Assembly: GCF_042648445.1 (NCBI RefSeq)
Contig: NZ_JBHRYB010000013.1
Location: forward strand, 372,001 to 436,000
Direction of reading: 5' to 3'
Length of the DNA: 64,000 bases
From: Bacterioplanoides pacificum
GTDB lineage: Bacteria; Pseudomonadota; Gammaproteobacteria; Pseudomonadales; Oceanobacteraceae
Shown piece by piece: positions 7,841 through 16,761 of this stretch. The translations under genes were made by a program, and so were the position numbers. The notes beneath the pieces were generated by a model. The model was not told where the DNA came from. It saw only the letters and a list, made by a program, of their open reading frames with translations, and searched no databases. The stretch's first letter is position 1. Each line of letters opens with the position of its first letter.

Positions 7841-8974
7841 TCAGCGGAGGTTTTGTACCACCTGATCACGGTAACCGGTAATTACCTGAATCGTACCGGA
7901 CCACTGTTTATCCAGCTGACAATCACCACTGTCGATCGTTAACGGCCGCCCGGCCAGCGCCGTCAGTTTACTTTTGCTGGAAATCAGACAGACATTCTTT
8001 TTGCCCAGACGCTTAAGTACCTGCGGGCTGAACTGCTGATTGCCGCGGCCAATAATATGGCCCTGGCCACCCATCACACTTAATACCGCCCGGGCGCGGG
8101 GATATTGATCCAGCAATGCCAGAATGCCCTGCTCGCTGAGGTCCTGACCAACCAGCTGTTGCTGAAATACCGCATCAACACCTAACAGTGTGTTATCCAG
8201 CTGCAGCTCCTGCATCACCGCCTGAGTGGTTTTGCCGGAACCAATCAGGTACAACACGTCTTCGTCGTCTTCCATCATCTCGCGTATATAAGCGGCAATA
8301 TCGGCCAGTACCAGCTCTTCCGATTCCACCCCGCCCTGTTTTACAGCCTGGACAAAATGACCCAGCTGAGGCACCTGCAGTTCACCAAAATGACGGGCGA
8401 CAACCCGGTCCTGGCGAAAGGCTTCCTCATCCAGATCACGGACTTCAGATTCTTTGATATCCACCAGCTTTCCGCTAACCAGTGCGCGTAATACTTCACC
8501 ACTGGCCTGCGGTGTTACGCCATATACTGCGGAATGAATTTTCACCCCGGCAGGAATACCTAATACCGGAATATCACTGCGACCCGCCTGTTCCAGTGCC
8601 TGCAGAATATCCCGCGCGGTACCGTCACCACCGGCAAAAATCAACACATCCACCCCGGCGTCGGCCATTTGCCGGGCTGCCTCACGGGTATCCGCGGCAC
8701 AGGTCACACCGGAAGATGGCAGTTTGATATCCACCAGGCTGACACTGAACCCCATCGCCGTCAGCAATTGTTCACCCATTTCTCCCGGGCAACTGAGAAA
8801 CCGGCAGTTATGTTGTTGTTCGAGCAGACACTGCAAGGCCTGCTCGCTGCGCTGCATGGCTTTTTTTTCCGCCCCGCGGCGAAACGCTTCTGCGGCCATG
8901 CCATCACTGCCTTTTAAGCCAACAGCACCACCAATACCGGCCAACGGATTAATAATCAGTCCAAAGGTGATCAT
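7841..8974 (-). CDS. ATP-NAD kinase family protein (AcoX-like)
   Basis: 377 residues from ATG 8974. The start FGLIINPLAGIGGAVGLKGSDG and the GGDGTARDIL block near residue 115 mark the NAD-kinase-like fold, where GGDGT contacts nucleotide phosphate. IPAGVKIHSAVYGVTP and LIGSGKTTQAVMQEL are further family blocks of the AcoX-type group. True NAD kinases are shorter (~295) and essential; this longer family is of uncertain substrate. Monocistronic, followed leftward by a 250-bp gap. Confidence 0.85.
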   Translation of the reverse strand: MITFGLIINPLAGIGGAVGLKGSDGMAAEAFRRGAEKKAMQRSEQALQCLLEQQHNCRFLSCPGEMGEQLLTAMGFSVSLVDIKLPSSGVTCAADTREAARQMADAGVDVLIFAGGDGTARDILQALEQAGRSDIPVLGIPAGVKIHSAVYGVTPQASGEVLRALVSGKLVDIKESEVRDLDEEAFRQDRVVARHFGELQVPQLGHFVQAVKQGGVESEELVLADIAAYIREMMEDDEDVLYLIGSGKTTQAVMQELQLDNTLLGVDAVFQQQLVGQDLSEQGILALLDQYPRARAVLSVMGGQGHIIGRGNQQFSPQVLKRLGKKNVCLISSKSKLTALAGRPLTIDSGDCQLDKQWSGTIQVITGYRDQVVQNLR

Positions 8975-9014
8975 ACCGGGTTCCCGTTAAAAATAAGCGA
9001 TTATTATATCCTGA

Positions 9015-10061
9015 TCAGAGCCAGCCGGATAACTGGATACCAATACCAAAACGTTCCTGATAACGATCGTAATCGATCAGACTTTCGCCATAACCATTAA
9101 AATATTGCATGTAACCTTTCAGGCGTTTGGTCATCGGAAAACTCCACTCCAGCTGCAGGGCACCGCGATTTTCGTCAAAATTTAAATTATTGCGGAGCGT
9201 CACCGAAAAATTATGCTGATCCATCACGTGTAAATAAGATAATTCACCCGGCCCCATATAATCGTCTATATCTGGGTTATCGTTATCGCTCGGGTCAAAC
9301 GGATCAGCGGAACTTTCTTCCGGAATACGCCACCAGGCGCGTAAATACCAGATACCATCGCCGACGATCGACGCGGCATGAAAAATCACCCGGTTCCAGC
9401 TGCGAGATAATGAACTGGTCTGGCCGTTAGACTGGTGATTCAGCGCCAGGCCAGCCTGCTCCAGCCAATCAATGTGCTTGGGACGCCAGGACAAAATCAG
9501 CTCAGGCTCGTGATTGGTTTCACGGAAAGGTCGGGAGATTTCAGAATTATACGCCTGCCAGAACGAACGGTTGGTATAACCGACTTCCAGCGTACTGTGT
9601 TTGCCCACCAGACCTTCGGCCAGCAGGTATTTAATGCTGATCTGAAACATCGCTTCCACGTGATCAAACTCACCCGGATCCTCTGCCTGGCCATTACTCA
9701 GCTCATTCACCAGCCGCTCCCATTCCCGTGGGTTGGGTCGTGACTGATAGGTCAGTGGCAGAATATAATTTGGCCGGTGTGGCAATAACACATAACGGCT
9801 GTTAGCCGCCGCCCGCTCAACCTGAATTTTTTCCACCAGCGTGGGCAGATTACGTACGGCTTCCGGCAACTCCTGTGGATCAATAACCTCCACTTGTTGC
9901 AGGGTGGTTTTCAGCGGTGAATCATCCGGCAGCAACACCTCATCTGCGCTGCTGTTAGCGTTGCTATCGACGTTGGCATTGCCGTTGTTAGCGGCGTTGT
10001 TGTCAGCCAGTACCGGAACTGATAACAGGCCCGTTAGCAGGGCCAGGGGAAACAGGCGCAT
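9015..10061 (-). CDS. pldA: Outer membrane phospholipase A
   Basis: 348 residues from ATG 10061. A signal peptide (about 1-19, ending VLA) is followed by an Asn/Ala-rich low-complexity stretch of about 25 residues, then the beta-barrel. NHQSNGQTSSLSRSWNRV near residue 210 carries the catalytic His and Ser (HQS) and the Asn of the OMPLA triad. The chain ends in an aromatic-rich strand, as barrel proteins do. OMPLA hydrolyses phospholipids that reach the outer leaflet when the outer membrane is damaged. Confidence 0.93.
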   Translation of the reverse strand: MRLFPLALLTGLLSVPVLADNNAANNGNANVDSNANSSADEVLLPDDSPLKTTLQQVEVIDPQELPEAVRNLPTLVEKIQVERAAANSRYVLLPHRPNYILPLTYQSRPNPREWERLVNELSNGQAEDPGEFDHVEAMFQISIKYLLAEGLVGKHSTLEVGYTNRSFWQAYNSEISRPFRETNHEPELILSWRPKHIDWLEQAGLALNHQSNGQTSSLSRSWNRVIFHAASIVGDGIWYLRAWWRIPEESSADPFDPSDNDNPDIDDYMGPGELSYLHVMDQHNFSVTLRNNLNFDENRGALQLEWSFPMTKRLKGYMQYFNGYGESLIDYDRYQERFGIGIQLSGWL

Positions 10062-10143
10062 CGTTTATCCTCAACAGATTATCCTCGCGCCGCATCATAA
10101 TAACCTGCTCAGCCGGATACCAGCCCACGGCTAAAATAACCCG

Positions 10144-10596
10144 TTATACCGCCAGTAAATCCGCTTCAATATAGGGGGTACGGGCATTCTGATATTCATT
10201 TTTGCAGTGTGGGCAAATACGGATATCGTTACTTAACACACGGTTATGTAAATGAATCAGCTGCTGATCATGCTCCCAGCAATAAGAACAATAAGGCTGG
10301 CCATAGGGGCGATTATCGGCAGTGCGATAATAGCCATCCCCCCGGCGTTTAATATTGCCTTTATAGGCCAGCGCTTCGGCCTGGCGTAGCAGTTGCTGGT
10401 CTTTTTCTTCGATACTGTGCTGCAACAGGCTGAGCTCCATCTTGGCCACCGAAATATAACCGGCCAGATCGGTCAGCTGCTGCTTCATTTCCAGCCGCTC
10501 CAGTATAAAGTTGGCGTCACGGATTTCTTTGCTGATCTCCGTAGCACCATTCAGGCTGCGCAATACAGCGTCAACTTTTCCATAACCCGGCATCAT
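10144..10596 (-). CDS. Coiled-coil protein with C-terminal zinc ribbon
   Basis: 150 residues from ATG 10596; a second ATG at 10593 has better spacing from GGGAG and may be the true start. Residues 20-85 form long charged helices (LSLLQHSIEEKDQQLLRQAE). CSYCW near residue 103 and CPHCK near 128 form a two-CxxC zinc site. Family not recognised; the shape suggests an adaptor or nucleic-acid-binding protein. It stands alone between pldA and the fpr terminator. Confidence 0.65.
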   Translation of the reverse strand: MMPGYGKVDAVLRSLNGATEISKEIRDANFILERLEMKQQLTDLAGYISVAKMELSLLQHSIEEKDQQLLRQAEALAYKGNIKRRGDGYYRTADNRPYGQPYCSYCWEHDQQLIHLHNRVLSNDIRICPHCKNEYQNARTPYIEADLLAV

Positions 10597-10655
10597 TTAC
10601 TCCCGACAAAAATATGACAGAAAACAGTTTCAGCTAGGTCAGAGCAGAATTAATG

Positions 10656-10696
10656 CCAAAAAGCTGCCTGCCCGGGCCAAGATTCCGGTCAGGCAG
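10656..10696 (-). terminator. Terminator after fpr
   Basis: CTGCCTG (10664-10670) pairs with CAGGCAG (10690-10696), with CCGG inside the stem; on the minus strand the stem is followed by CTTTTTGG. It ends the leftward fpr transcript. Confidence 0.75.
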
Positions 10697-10708
10697 AAGG
10701 GAGGGAAA

Positions 10709-11482
10709 TTATTTTTCCACGAAAGCGCGTTCAATCACATAGTGACCGGCCTGGCCGGCACGGGCTTCTTTAAAACCCAGTTCGTCCAGCATGCTGGTCA
10801 GCTCATCCAGCATCGCCGGACTGCCACACAACATAAAACGATCGTTTTCCGGATCCAGATCTGCCAGGCCAATATCCGCGGTTAATTTGCCACTACGGAT
10901 CAGATCAGTCAGCCGCCCGGTATTGCGGTAGGTTTCACGGGTTACAGTGGGGTAATAAATCAGTTTATCGCGCACGATATCGCCAAAATATTCGTTGTTC
11001 GGTAATTCCTGTTCAATACGATCCTGATACGCCAGCTCAGACACATAACGCACACCATGCGTCAGCACCACCTTGTCATACTGCTCATACACATCCAGAT
11101 CTTTGATGATGCTCATAAAAGGTGCCAGACCGGTACCGGTGGATAACAGATAGAGGTTTTTACCGGGTAACAGGTTATCTGTGATCAGCGTACCGACCGG
11201 CTTGGTACCCACCAGAATTTCATCCCCCACCGCCAGCTTCTGCAGTTTTGAGGTCAAAGGGCCGTCCTGCACTTTAATGGAAAAGAACTCCATTTCTTCT
11301 TCATAATTGGCGCTGGCAATGCTGTATGCCCGCAGCAACGGCTTATCCTCAACTTCCAGCCCAATCATGGTGAAATGACCGTTTTTGAAACGCAGCCCCT
11401 GATTGCGGGTGGTGGTAAAGCTGAACAGGGTTTCATTCCAGTGATGAACACTGGTCACAGTTTCGCGAATCAGGTTACTCAT
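10709..11482 (-). CDS. fpr: Ferredoxin/flavodoxin-NADP+ reductase
   Basis: 257 residues from ATG 11482, the usual length of bacterial Fpr. The N-terminal FAD domain has LRAYSIAS (residues ~50-57, FAD binding) and the NADP domain has STGTGLAPFMSII (~115), then LCGSPAMLDEL and the C-terminal VIERAFVEK typical of the Pseudomonas FprA type. It moves electrons between NADPH and ferredoxin or flavodoxin and helps in oxidative stress. It faces a LysR gene across 131 bp containing a strong dyad, matching the fpr-finR arrangement of Pseudomonas. Confidence 0.93.
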   Translation of the reverse strand: MSNLIRETVTSVHHWNETLFSFTTTRNQGLRFKNGHFTMIGLEVEDKPLLRAYSIASANYEEEMEFFSIKVQDGPLTSKLQKLAVGDEILVGTKPVGTLITDNLLPGKNLYLLSTGTGLAPFMSIIKDLDVYEQYDKVVLTHGVRYVSELAYQDRIEQELPNNEYFGDIVRDKLIYYPTVTRETYRNTGRLTDLIRSGKLTADIGLADLDPENDRFMLCGSPAMLDELTSMLDELGFKEARAGQAGHYVIERAFVEK

Positions 11483-11537
11483 GATCGGGCTCCGGGTAAG
11501 TGGTTATTGATTGCCACACAGCATAGTCTGACGGATA

Positions 11538-11587
11538 ATATCGGTAAAACGACTTATCTTTATATAGATATTCGATTTTACCGATAT
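11538..11587. promoter_or_regulatory. Dyad operator between fpr and the finR-like gene
   Basis: ATATCGGTAAAA (11538-11549) is repeated as an exact inverted copy, TTTTACCGATAT (11576-11587), with a 26-bp AT-rich centre. LysR regulators bind such dyads between divergent genes. The likely ligand is the FinR-like protein encoded 27 bp to the right. Confidence 0.65.
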
Positions 11588-11613
11588 AAAGACCCTCTCC
11601 GGGAGCTATTGCT

Positions 11614-12507
11614 ATGCGTTACAGCCTGCGTCAGCTGGAAGTATTTCTGGCCATTGCCAACTATGAAAATCTGACCCGGGCAGCCAATGATCTGGCGATG
11701 TCTCAGAGTGCTGCCAGCAGTTCACTGAAGGACTTCGAAAGTCAGTTTGATATCCAGTTGTTTGATCGCGTCGGCAAACGCCTGAAACTGAATGAACAGG
11801 GCCGTCAGATCCGCCCCCGGGCAGAAGCGTTACTGGCGCAGGCGCGGGATTTCGAGCAGGCACTGACCCGTCACGCCGATGCCGGGCCGCTGAATATTGG
11901 TGCCACCCTGTCGATCGGTAATTACCTGGCGGTTGGCCTGATGGCCGAATATATGAAACAACACCCGGAGGCCGCAGTGCAGCTGGAGGTCGCCAATACC
12001 GCCCGCATCGCCGAGCAGGTACTGAACTATCAGCTGGACACCGGTCTGATTGAAGGCGAACTGAACCACCCGGAGCTGGATGTGATGTCCTGGCGCGATG
12101 ACACACTGGCCATTTTCTGTCACCCGGAGCATCCACTGGCAGTGCAACAGCAGCGCGGTGATAACATCCGCGATCAGGATCTGCTGGCAGCCAGCTGGAT
12201 TTTACGTGAACCCGGCTCCGGCACCCGCCAGGCGTTCGACCGCACCATGCACGGCTTATTACCTGAGCTGAATATCAGCCTCGAACTGCAACACACCGAA
12301 GCCATCAAACGTGCGGTGGAAGCCCAACTGGGCGTGGGCTGTTTATCACTGATCACCCTGCAGGATGCATTCAAACGTGGCAGCCTGGTGCAGATTGACG
12401 TTCCGGCCCGGGACTTCTCGCGCACCCTTTACCTGATAGTGCACAAACAAAAGTACCGCAGTGCAGGGCTGAACGCCTGGTTGCAGTTATGTCGCGACTA
12501 CCCATAA
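11614..12507 (+). CDS. finR: LysR-family regulator, FinR-like
   Basis: 297 residues from ATG 11614, with GGAG upstream. The N-terminal winged helix is clear (LRQLEVFLAIANYENLTRAA, then SQSAASSSLKDFE), followed by the substrate-binding-like domain with GATLSIGNYLAVGLM near 93 and the LGVGCLSLITL block near 240. It faces fpr, as finR does in Pseudomonas, where FinR activates fpr under superoxide or sulfite-related stress. The name rests on this synteny and general resemblance; a YeiE-type regulator is the alternative. Confidence 0.75.
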   Translation: MRYSLRQLEVFLAIANYENLTRAANDLAMSQSAASSSLKDFESQFDIQLFDRVGKRLKLNEQGRQIRPRAEALLAQARDFEQALTRHADAGPLNIGATLSIGNYLAVGLMAEYMKQHPEAAVQLEVANTARIAEQVLNYQLDTGLIEGELNHPELDVMSWRDDTLAIFCHPEHPLAVQQQRGDNIRDQDLLAASWILREPGSGTRQAFDRTMHGLLPELNISLELQHTEAIKRAVEAQLGVGCLSLITLQDAFKRGSLVQIDVPARDFSRTLYLIVHKQKYRSAGLNAWLQLCRDYP

Positions 12508-12601
12508 AAGGCTGTTTTTATTTACTGACTGTCGTATCAGGACAGCGTTGCCGCCGCTGAAGTTGCTACACTGAATTAGCGATTGCTGCCGGGACTTACG
12601 A

Positions 12602-13429
12602 ATGACCAATATCCGACACTGCGGCCACACCTGGCTGATCCTGTTACTGACCATCCTGTTACTGCCAGGCCTGTCTGCCCGGACTCAGGCTGAAGACGAC
12701 ATTAAGGCGCATAAAACCCCGCCACAACGCGTACGGGTGGGGGTATATCCGTTTTCGCCGTTTGCCGAATACGATGATCAGGGGCAGCTGCGGGGCATGG
12801 CACAACGGCTGATCGCCATTCTTAATCAGCACCAGCAGCAACTGACCTTTGAAGCTGTTCCTGTGTCTCCCAAGCGCCGTTATCAGGCCTATCTGAATCA
12901 GGATGTCGATGCATTTTTATACGAAAATATGAAATGGGGCTGGGCGCGGCGTAACATTGATATTCGCGCCAGCCAGCCGTATCAGTCGGGTGGCGAATTG
13001 TACATAGCACAGGCCGCGCCGGGACGAGACCAGCGCTTTTTTGAGCAACTGCAGCAGCGTCACCTGGTTGGCATTCTCGGCTATCACTACGGTTTTGCCG
13101 GCTACAATTCGGATGAGACCTTTCTACGTGACAATTACCAGATCACCCTGACCTGGGATAATCAGAAAGTGCTCGATCTGCTACAGCGGGGTCATGGTGA
13201 CGTGGCGCTGATGTCAGAAGCCTACTGGCAACGATTCGTGCAACAAAACCCGGCGAAAGCATCGCAGTTTCTGGTGTCCGAAAAATACGACCAGCATTAT
13301 TCACACAGCATCCTGATCCGCCCGCAATTACTGGGGCAGCACCAGCTGGATAACCTGGTCAGGGAAATCACCCGCCGCCGTGACTTTCGTCAGCTGATTC
13401 TCGACTACGGGATTTCGCCACACCAATAA
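12602..13429 (+). CDS. Periplasmic solute-binding protein, family 3 type
   Basis: 275 residues from ATG 12602. A signal peptide spans about 1-30. The mature start RVRVGVYPFSPFAEYDDQGQLRGMAQRLIA is the usual opening of amino-acid-type binding proteins, and GILGYHYGFAGYNSD fits the second lobe. No permease or ATPase gene is next to it, so it may feed a distant transporter or act as a sensor partner. Its end overlaps the convergent Cys-rich gene by 25 bp. Confidence 0.8.
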   Translation: MTNIRHCGHTWLILLLTILLLPGLSARTQAEDDIKAHKTPPQRVRVGVYPFSPFAEYDDQGQLRGMAQRLIAILNQHQQQLTFEAVPVSPKRRYQAYLNQDVDAFLYENMKWGWARRNIDIRASQPYQSGGELYIAQAAPGRDQRFFEQLQQRHLVGILGYHYGFAGYNSDETFLRDNYQITLTWDNQKVLDLLQRGHGDVALMSEAYWQRFVQQNPAKASQFLVSEKYDQHYSHSILIRPQLLGQHQLDNLVREITRRRDFRQLILDYGISPHQ

Positions 13430-13689
13430 GCCTGCACACAGGCCTGGCAGATACAGCGCTGGCCACGTTGTTCTGCCGGAACCAGCTCCAGCAGCTCCTC
13501 CGGCAACCGCTCATCCAGCGTCATACACCAGCAATCACGCGGATTGTGGTAACCGGGACGGGCCATCAGACACTGATTATCAGTCCCGCACAGCGGGCAA
13601 CAAGCTGGCGCTTGTGGTACCTCATCACAACCACCGTCAGCGGCATAAAATAATGCCTCCGTCTGGGTATCAGGAGTTGGCTTTTTCAT
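13405..13689 (-). CDS. Cysteine-rich CWC-type small protein
   Basis: 94 residues from the ATG at 13689; an earlier in-frame start at 13749 lies inside mazG. Cys pairs occur as CCPLCG, the CWC motif (DCWCMTLDERLPEELL) and CICQAC, the pattern of the Cys_rich_CWC family, probably metal-binding. It starts within the last 20 bp of mazG and is likely translated with it. Function unknown. Confidence 0.72.
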   Translation of the reverse strand: MKKPTPDTQTEALFYAADGGCDEVPQAPACCPLCGTDNQCLMARPGYHNPRDCWCMTLDERLPEELLELVPAEQRGQRCICQACVQAYWCGEIP

Positions 13690-14506
13690 AGTATTTGGCC
13701 GCCTGCCAGGCGCTTTCCATCTGCTCGCTGGTCGCCTGTTGCCAGCCACCCTGTTGTTCTATCTGTTGTTCAACAAACTCAAACCGTGACTGAAAACGCT
13801 GGTTAGTGCCACGTATCGCCTGCTCCGGATTGATCCGGCTGTGGCGGGCCAGATTGGTCACGGCAAATAATAAATCACCAATTTCATTTTCCAGCGCCTG
13901 CTGATCACCACTTTCCAGTTCGGCTTCCACCTCAGCCAGTTCTTCGCGGATTTTATCCAGTACCCCAGCGACGTCCTGCCAGTCAAAACCGACGGCGGAC
14001 GCTTTTTTCTGCAACTTGACCGCCCGGCTTAAGCCCGGCAATGCCAGCGGCACATCGGCTAACAGCCCCGCTGCCGGCAACGCTCGCCCGGACGCCTGTA
14101 ACAGCCGCTTTTCTTCCGCTTTGATGGCCTCCCAGTTAGCACTGACTTCGGCTTCCTGCGGTGTAATCTGCGGATCACGTTCACTGGCTAAATCCCCCTG
14201 CGGGAACACATGCGGGTGTCGCCGGATCAGTTTAGCCACCAGCTTGTCGATCACCGAAGCCACATCAAACAGCTGTTGTTCACTGCCGATCTGGCCATAA
14301 AAAATCACCTGGAACAGCAGGTCTCCCAGCTCTTCTTCCAGGTGGGGCCAATCCTGACGTTCAATCGCATCCGCCACTTCGTAGGCTTCTTCCAGGGTAT
14401 GCGGCAGAATACTGGCGAAGTCCTGTTTCAGGTCCCACGGGCAACCGGTTTGAGGGTTGCGTAAACGCTGCATACAAAACAACAAATCATCCAGCCGATA
14501 CATCAA
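13670..14506 (-). CDS. mazG: Nucleoside triphosphate pyrophosphohydrolase
   Basis: 278 residues from ATG 14506, overlapping the relA stop by 4 bp. Two MazG repeats are visible: CPWDLKQDFASILPHTLEEAYEV with EELGDLLFQVIFY (~residues 55-75), and a second with VEAELESGDQQALENEIGDLLFAVTN near 205-225, each with the ExxE...ExxD metal set. The enzyme hydrolyses NTPs to NMP and PPi, cleaning the pool; in some bacteria it lowers ppGpp effects, which fits its coupling to relA. Confidence 0.95.
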   Translation of the reverse strand: MMYRLDDLLFCMQRLRNPQTGCPWDLKQDFASILPHTLEEAYEVADAIERQDWPHLEEELGDLLFQVIFYGQIGSEQQLFDVASVIDKLVAKLIRRHPHVFPQGDLASERDPQITPQEAEVSANWEAIKAEEKRLLQASGRALPAAGLLADVPLALPGLSRAVKLQKKASAVGFDWQDVAGVLDKIREELAEVEAELESGDQQALENEIGDLLFAVTNLARHSRINPEQAIRGTNQRFQSRFEFVEQQIEQQGGWQQATSEQMESAWQAAKYYEKANS

Positions 14507-16761
14507 TGACCTCCGCGAATACGCCGGGCACTGGTGACGTTGGGCAACTGGGCAATTTTATTCATCAGCCGTGACAGACCCTCGAGACTTTCCACCTCAA
14601 CAGTGATGTTCATGCTGGCGGTATTTTCCCCCGGGTTCGACTGGGTGTTCACCGCCAGTACATTCACTTTTTCATTGGCTAACAAGCCACTGACATCGCG
14701 CAACAGCCCGGTACGGTCATAAGCTTCAATGCTCATATCCACCGGATAATTCTGACTCGGACGCGCGCCCCAGGAAACCTGTAATACCCGTTGTGGTTCG
14801 GTCATTTCCAGATGCAGCAGGTTTTCACAATCACTGCGATGCACGTTCACCCCGCGGCCAATGGTGACATAGCCACGGATATCATCTCCCGGTACCGGCT
14901 GGCAGCAGTTGGCCAGATTGGTCATCAGGTTGCCGACCCCTTCGATAAACACATCATCGGCACTGGCGGCTTTCTGACTGGTTTCCGGCTTGCGCAGCAG
15001 CGGCAGTTCCTGCTGGTCCATCTTCGGTGAATTACGGTCGGCCTGCTGCAATACGGCATGCACAATTTGTCCGGCGCGCAAATCACCGGCTCCCACGGCA
15101 GCAAACATGTCGTCGACCGACTTCATGTTCACCTGCTCGGCAATTTTCTGCAGCGGCTGGTCGACCAGGTCGAGGCGATCGAGTTCGCGCAACACCAGCT
15201 GCCGTCCTTCTTCAATATTCTGATCTTTCGCCTGCAGCTTAAACCAGTGTGCCACCTTCGCCCGGGCGCGGCTGGAATGGATGTAACCGGCTTCCGGATA
15301 CAGCCAATCGCGACTTGGATGGGCATTGGCGTTGGTCAGAATTTCCACCTGCTCACCGGTTTTCAGCAGGTAAGTTAACGGCACAATCCGGCCGTTCACC
15401 TTGGCACCCCGGCATTTGTTGCCGACCTCGGTATGCACCCGGTAGGCAAAGTCCACCGGTGTGGCTTTAGGTGGCAGGTCCACGACATGGCCATCCGGGG
15501 TGAAAACATAAATCCGGTCGGGGCTGATATCGGAACGTAACTCACCGATCAGCTCGGGCAGATCATCCAGTTCTTCATGCCATTCCAGTACCTGACGCAA
15601 CCAGGCGATTTTTTGCTCATAGCCCTGGTCTTTGGCATTAATGTCGGTGCCTTTGTACAGCCAGTGGGCACATACCCCCAGTTCGGCATCTTCGTGCATC
15701 TGGTGAGTACGAATCTGAACCTCAAGTATTTTGCCTTCCGGGCCGATCACAGCGGTATGCAACGAGCGATAACCGTTTTCTTTCGGGTTGGCGATGTAAT
15801 CGTCGAATTCGTTCGGGATATGGCGCCACAATGAATGCACGATGCCCAGCGTGGCATAACAATCCTTCACTTCCGGCACCAGAATCCGCACCGCCCGGAT
15901 ATCGTAAATCTGAGAGAAATCGAGGTTTTTGCGGTTCATTTTGCGCCAGATGCTGTAGATATGCTTGGCGCGGCCATAGACATCACATTTGATCCCGGCC
16001 CCCAGCAATTCGTCGCGCATACGCTGTACCACCTGCTCAATATAGCTTTGGCGGGTCAAGCGTTTTTCATCCAGCAAACGGGCAATTTTTTTATAGGAAT
16101 GGGGCTGCAGATAACGAAACGCCAGATCCTCCAGTTCCCATTTCAGGTGACCAATACCCAAACGGTGTGCCAGCGGTGCATAGATATTAAACACCTCTTC
16201 GGCCACTTTACGGCGTTTATCTTCCGGTGCGTCTTTCACCGCCCGGATTGCCGACGTACGCTCAGCCAGCTTGATCAGCGCCACCCGCACGTCATCTATC
16301 ATGGCGACCAGCATTTTGCGCATGTTATCCACCTGGGCCTCACGCTGGCCCAGCACGGTCTGATCTTTAGCGCCATCATTCTGAATGGCACTGATGGCTG
16401 CCATGCGCAACACACCTTCAATCAGCTTGGCAACATTGTCACCAAACTCCTTTTCCACTTTACGCAGTGCCAGCCGCCCTTCGCGCACGGCCCGGTACAG
16501 AATAGCCGCCACAATGGAATCGGTATCCAGGCGTAAATCGAGCAGAATCTGAGCCATTTCCAGGCCCATCTGTACACTGTCAATCGACCAGTAAGTACGG
16601 TTGGCAATCGCTTCATCGGACAACTGTTTGGCGGTAACCAGGGCCTGGCGAATGACTTCCGGGTCGCCGACTTCGAGCGACTGCTGAATACTCTCCATCC
16701 AGCGATCCACATCCAGTGAACCGTCATGGAGCAAGGGGTGGGTATCTCTGACCTTAACCAT
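14503..16761 (-). CDS. relA: (p)ppGpp synthetase RelA
   Basis: 752 residues from ATG 16761, overlapping rlmD by 8 bp. Order of domains: degenerate HD hydrolase (about 50-200; the catalytic HD pair is replaced, e.g. AAILYRAVREG), synthetase domain with YDIRAVRILV and ENGYRSLHTAVIGP (about 240-370), TGS domain (RIYVFTPDGHVVDLPPKAT, ~405), and a C-terminal ACT domain (YDRTGLLRDVSGLLANE, ~680). The lost HD residues mark a synthesis-only RelA that answers uncharged tRNA on the ribosome, rather than SpoT. Confidence 0.95.
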   Translation of the reverse strand: MVKVRDTHPLLHDGSLDVDRWMESIQQSLEVGDPEVIRQALVTAKQLSDEAIANRTYWSIDSVQMGLEMAQILLDLRLDTDSIVAAILYRAVREGRLALRKVEKEFGDNVAKLIEGVLRMAAISAIQNDGAKDQTVLGQREAQVDNMRKMLVAMIDDVRVALIKLAERTSAIRAVKDAPEDKRRKVAEEVFNIYAPLAHRLGIGHLKWELEDLAFRYLQPHSYKKIARLLDEKRLTRQSYIEQVVQRMRDELLGAGIKCDVYGRAKHIYSIWRKMNRKNLDFSQIYDIRAVRILVPEVKDCYATLGIVHSLWRHIPNEFDDYIANPKENGYRSLHTAVIGPEGKILEVQIRTHQMHEDAELGVCAHWLYKGTDINAKDQGYEQKIAWLRQVLEWHEELDDLPELIGELRSDISPDRIYVFTPDGHVVDLPPKATPVDFAYRVHTEVGNKCRGAKVNGRIVPLTYLLKTGEQVEILTNANAHPSRDWLYPEAGYIHSSRARAKVAHWFKLQAKDQNIEEGRQLVLRELDRLDLVDQPLQKIAEQVNMKSVDDMFAAVGAGDLRAGQIVHAVLQQADRNSPKMDQQELPLLRKPETSQKAASADDVFIEGVGNLMTNLANCCQPVPGDDIRGYVTIGRGVNVHRSDCENLLHLEMTEPQRVLQVSWGARPSQNYPVDMSIEAYDRTGLLRDVSGLLANEKVNVLAVNTQSNPGENTASMNITVEVESLEGLSRLMNKIAQLPNVTSARRIRGGH

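Noticed and set aside
15835..16536. 233-codon rightward frame inside relA
   Set aside because: Shadow of relA on the other strand; no ribosome site and no recognisable domain.
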